A model generated the notes under the pieces. That model did no database searches. It saw only the letters and a program-made list of their open reading frames with translations, and was not told where the DNA came from. A program made the translations under genes and the position numbers. DNA of 64,000 nt from contig NZ_UNRA01000001.1 of the NCBI RefSeq assembly GCF_900537075.1, positions 1,326,191 through 1,390,190 of the forward strand, read 5' to 3'. Source of the DNA: Tropicibacter sp. Alg240-R139. Lineage in GTDB: Bacteria > Pseudomonadota > Alphaproteobacteria > Rhodobacterales > Rhodobacteraceae. Of the stretch, positions 62,104-64,000 are shown piece by piece. The stretch's first letter is position 1; every line of letters starts with the position of its first letter.

Positions 62104-62760
62104 TCAGGGCAGATGCGTGCAATCGTTAAACCCACGGACCACCATCGTGTCGCCCTGAATAACAAGGCGGCTGATGGATCCGTTGGCCGCGCCGTTGAAC
62201 GCAAACGGTGCGGACCCGCTGGCAATCGCCATGGCCGCGCCAATCACGCCGCCATGCACAAAGGCCGCGACGCGCTGGTCGCTGTGGTTTGCCGCAATAC
62301 GCAACAGCCCTGCCCGCACCCGCGCATGCAGCTGCGCCGTGGTTTCGGCCCCTGGAAGCTCACCCCACTCCTGGTTGGTTTTGGCGCGTTGGAATTCGGG
62401 CGCGCCCTCGGCCGCTTTGATCCGGTAAAGACCGCCGTCCCAGTCGCCCAGGCTGACCTCGCGCAGATCCCCCTCGATCAGCGGCGTCATGCCCAAATGG
62501 TGCGCCAGCGGCGCGGCGGTCTGATGCGTCCGCATCAACGTGGTGACATAGATGGCATCCAAAGGCTCGGTCTTCATTCGGTGCCCCACGGCCACCGCCT
62601 GCGCCTCGCCATTGGGGTGCAACGCAGGATCTCCATGTCCATCTTTCATCGGGAAGCTTTGCCCAGGAATGGCCGCCTGGCTCTCGCCGTGACGGATCAG
62701 GAACAGGTCCACGGCCCCTTTGGGCGGCTGATAAACGCTTTGGCGGTATTCACGGGCCAT
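62104..62760 (-). CDS. Histidine phosphatase (phosphoglycerate mutase-like) family protein
   Basis: 218 residues from ATG 62760. The RHG box is LFLIRHGESQAAI near residue 18 and the second catalytic His is in AAFVHGGVIGAAM. The family includes small-molecule phosphatases. A TTG-start extension to 62787 is less likely. The gene is oriented against its plus-strand neighbours. Confidence 0.88.
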   Translation of the reverse strand: MAREYRQSVYQPPKGAVDLFLIRHGESQAAIPGQSFPMKDGHGDPALHPNGEAQAVAVGHRMKTEPLDAIYVTTLMRTHQTAAPLAHHLGMTPLIEGDLREVSLGDWDGGLYRIKAAEGAPEFQRAKTNQEWGELPGAETTAQLHARVRAGLLRIAANHSDQRVAAFVHGGVIGAAMAIASGSAPFAFNGAANGSISRLVIQGDTMVVRGFNDCTHLP

Positions 62761-62828
62761 TTCAAACTCTCTCAATGTGTCGGGCAATCAATCCCGCGCA
62801 GATTGAGCGCAACGACAAGGGAATTGCA

Positions 62829-63653
62829 ATGACCACCCGAACTTTGGACACTGGAACCGAGATGCTTTTGGGCTCTGTCACCGACGGCGTCGCGACCTTG
62901 ACCCTGAACAATCCCAGCAAGCGAAACGCTCTGGGGGATGAGATGACTCCGGCCCTGCGCCGGATGCTGCTAGAGACCGAGGCAGACCCTGAGGTGCGCG
63001 TGCTTATCCTGACCGGCACCGACGGCGCGTTTTGCGCTGGTGGTGACATCTCCAGCATGGGCGGTGCTCTTGCAGGGGGCGGCGCGCCGATTGCCGATGA
63101 CATGATCCGGCGCCTACGTGAGGCTCAGAACACCGCTTCTCTTCGGCTCTATGAATATTCCAAACCCACCATTGCCGCCCTGCCAGGCCCGGCTGCAGGG
63201 GCGGGAATGTCGCTGGCGTTGGCATGTGATCTGCGGATCACCGGACAAAGCGGTTTCCTCTATCCGGCGTTTGGGGCCATAGGCCTGAGCGGCGATTTCG
63301 GCGGCAGCTGGCTGCTCAGCCACTACATCGGACCTGCTCGCGCCAAAGAGATCTATTTCACCAATCACCGCATCATGCCGGACGAAGGCATGGCGCTTGG
63401 TCTGTTTAACCGCGTGGCCGCGGATGACGATCTGATGACAGAAACCGTAAATCTGGCTCAGCAGATTGCCAGGTATGCGCCGATGGCGCTGCGCTACATG
63501 AAAGAAAACCATAATCGAGCGCGGTCGACGGACTTGCGCACCGCCATGGATATGGAAGCCGATCGGATGATCCGAACTTTGTTGAGCGACGATCACAAAG
63601 AAGGTGCACGGGCATTCATGGAAAAGCGCAAGCCGGATTTCAGAGGGCAGTAA
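62829..63653 (+). CDS. Enoyl-CoA hydratase/isomerase family protein
   Basis: 274 residues from ATG 62829 (AAGGGAATTGCA). Crotonase landmarks: AFCAGGDISSMGG (oxyanion) and ALPGPAAGAGMSLALACDLR, followed by FGAIGLSGDFGGSWLLSHY in the catalytic region. It likely hydrates or isomerises an enoyl-CoA from the acyl-CoA dehydrogenase step. Confidence 0.92.
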   Translation: MTTRTLDTGTEMLLGSVTDGVATLTLNNPSKRNALGDEMTPALRRMLLETEADPEVRVLILTGTDGAFCAGGDISSMGGALAGGGAPIADDMIRRLREAQNTASLRLYEYSKPTIAALPGPAAGAGMSLALACDLRITGQSGFLYPAFGAIGLSGDFGGSWLLSHYIGPARAKEIYFTNHRIMPDEGMALGLFNRVAADDDLMTETVNLAQQIARYAPMALRYMKENHNRARSTDLRTAMDMEADRMIRTLLSDDHKEGARAFMEKRKPDFRGQ

Positions 63654-63657
63654 ACCA

Positions 63658-64000
63658 TGCAAAATCGCAAGATCACTATCGCCGAACTCCCCAAGGCTCA
63701 GCTGACACCCGAACATTTCCGGCTAGAAGATGCAGAAATGCCAACACCAGGTGATGGAGAGGTTCTGCTGCGCACCATTTTGATGTCGATTGACGCGGCC
63801 AACCGCTCGTGGATGCAGGGCGCCACCTATCGCGACGCGGTGAACGCTGGCGATACTATGCCCACCTACGCCATCTGCGAAGTGATCCAGAGCAATTCGC
63901 CCCGCTTTGTGGCAGGCGATGTGGTGGAAACCGAAAGCGTTTGGGCCGACTATGTGGTGCGGCCCGCGCGTGGACTCGAAAAACTGCCCGATGCGCGACC
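63658..64000 (+). CDS. NADP-dependent MDR oxidoreductase (CurA/PTGR-like), C-terminus cut by window edge
   Basis: About 114 residues visible before the window end. The start is ATG 63658, 4 bases after the hydratase stop, and opens MQNRKITIAELPKAQL. DANRSWMQGATYRDAV-type spacing and RPARGLEKLPDAR match double-bond reductases that use NADPH. The frame stays open at the edge, so the nucleotide-binding domain is not visible. Confidence 0.82.

Overview
The window is chromosomal DNA from an alphaproteobacterium, most likely a marine Rhodobacteraceae (Roseobacter group) member. The evidence is the moderately high G+C coding sequence, the many HAAT-type (branched-chain amino acid family) ABC transporters, a class II DAHP synthase, IalB and DUF882 proteins, the pst-phoU-phoB locus, and several acyl-CoA catabolic operons. 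I saw no tRNA, rRNA, CRISPR array, insertion sequence or prophage gene. Species cannot be fixed from the sequence alone.

Layout. 1-8005 (minus strand): a TetR regulator, an MDR-type reductase, a complete HAAT transporter (two permeases, two ATPases), an acyl-CoA ligase, and a solute-binding protein cut by the left edge. This looks like an import-and-activate unit for an organic acid. 8199-9519: a decayed gene with an in-frame stop and a DUF882 peptidoglycan-type protein. 9877-14816: an L,D-transpeptidase, then lpxD, an acyl carrier protein and a ketoacyl-ACP synthase (envelope and lipid A), then an IalB-like protein. 14938-15216 holds two candidate small RNAs. 15267-16808 encodes a HerA/DUF853 ATPase.

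17070-22483 (minus strand): a second HAAT transporter operon that contains an unrecognised two-helix membrane protein. 22653-29802: a PQQ-type sugar dehydrogenase, a small secreted protein, a GlxA/AraC regulator coupled to a GNAT, class II DAHP synthase, a PAS protein, yicC and gmk. 29799-38734: a gamma-carbonic anhydrase and the phosphate regulon (phoR, an isocitrate lyase/PEP mutase-family enzyme, pstSCAB, phoU, phoB), with a three-repeat Pho box before pstS. 38742-43730: a LysR regulator divergent from glutaryl-CoA dehydrogenase, then an acyl-CoA ligase/SDR pair.

43836-49953 (minus strand): an HxlR regulator, two enoyl-CoA hydratases, a serine hydrolase, acetoacetyl-CoA synthetase and a TesB thioesterase in one tight operon. 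50036-51968: a glutathione-linked trio (GST, SDR, 2-hydroxychromene-2-carboxylate isomerase-like). 52008-60940 (minus strand): a nine-gene catabolic operon with two adjacent, dissimilar acyl-CoA dehydrogenases, two SDRs, a nitronate monooxygenase-like flavoprotein, a histidine phosphatase, an APH-like kinase, an IclR regulator and an orphan binding protein. 61092-64000: reductases, a phosphatase and another enoyl-CoA hydratase, probably part of the same catabolic island.

The most unusual non-coding feature is a pair of about 92% identical structured repeats (16856-16984 and 43741-43833). Each lies between convergent genes, carries a CTCCTCCC motif and keeps its predicted stems intact, with differences only in predicted loops or linkers. 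One copy carries an extra 36-nt insertion that completes a 19-bp perfect hairpin.
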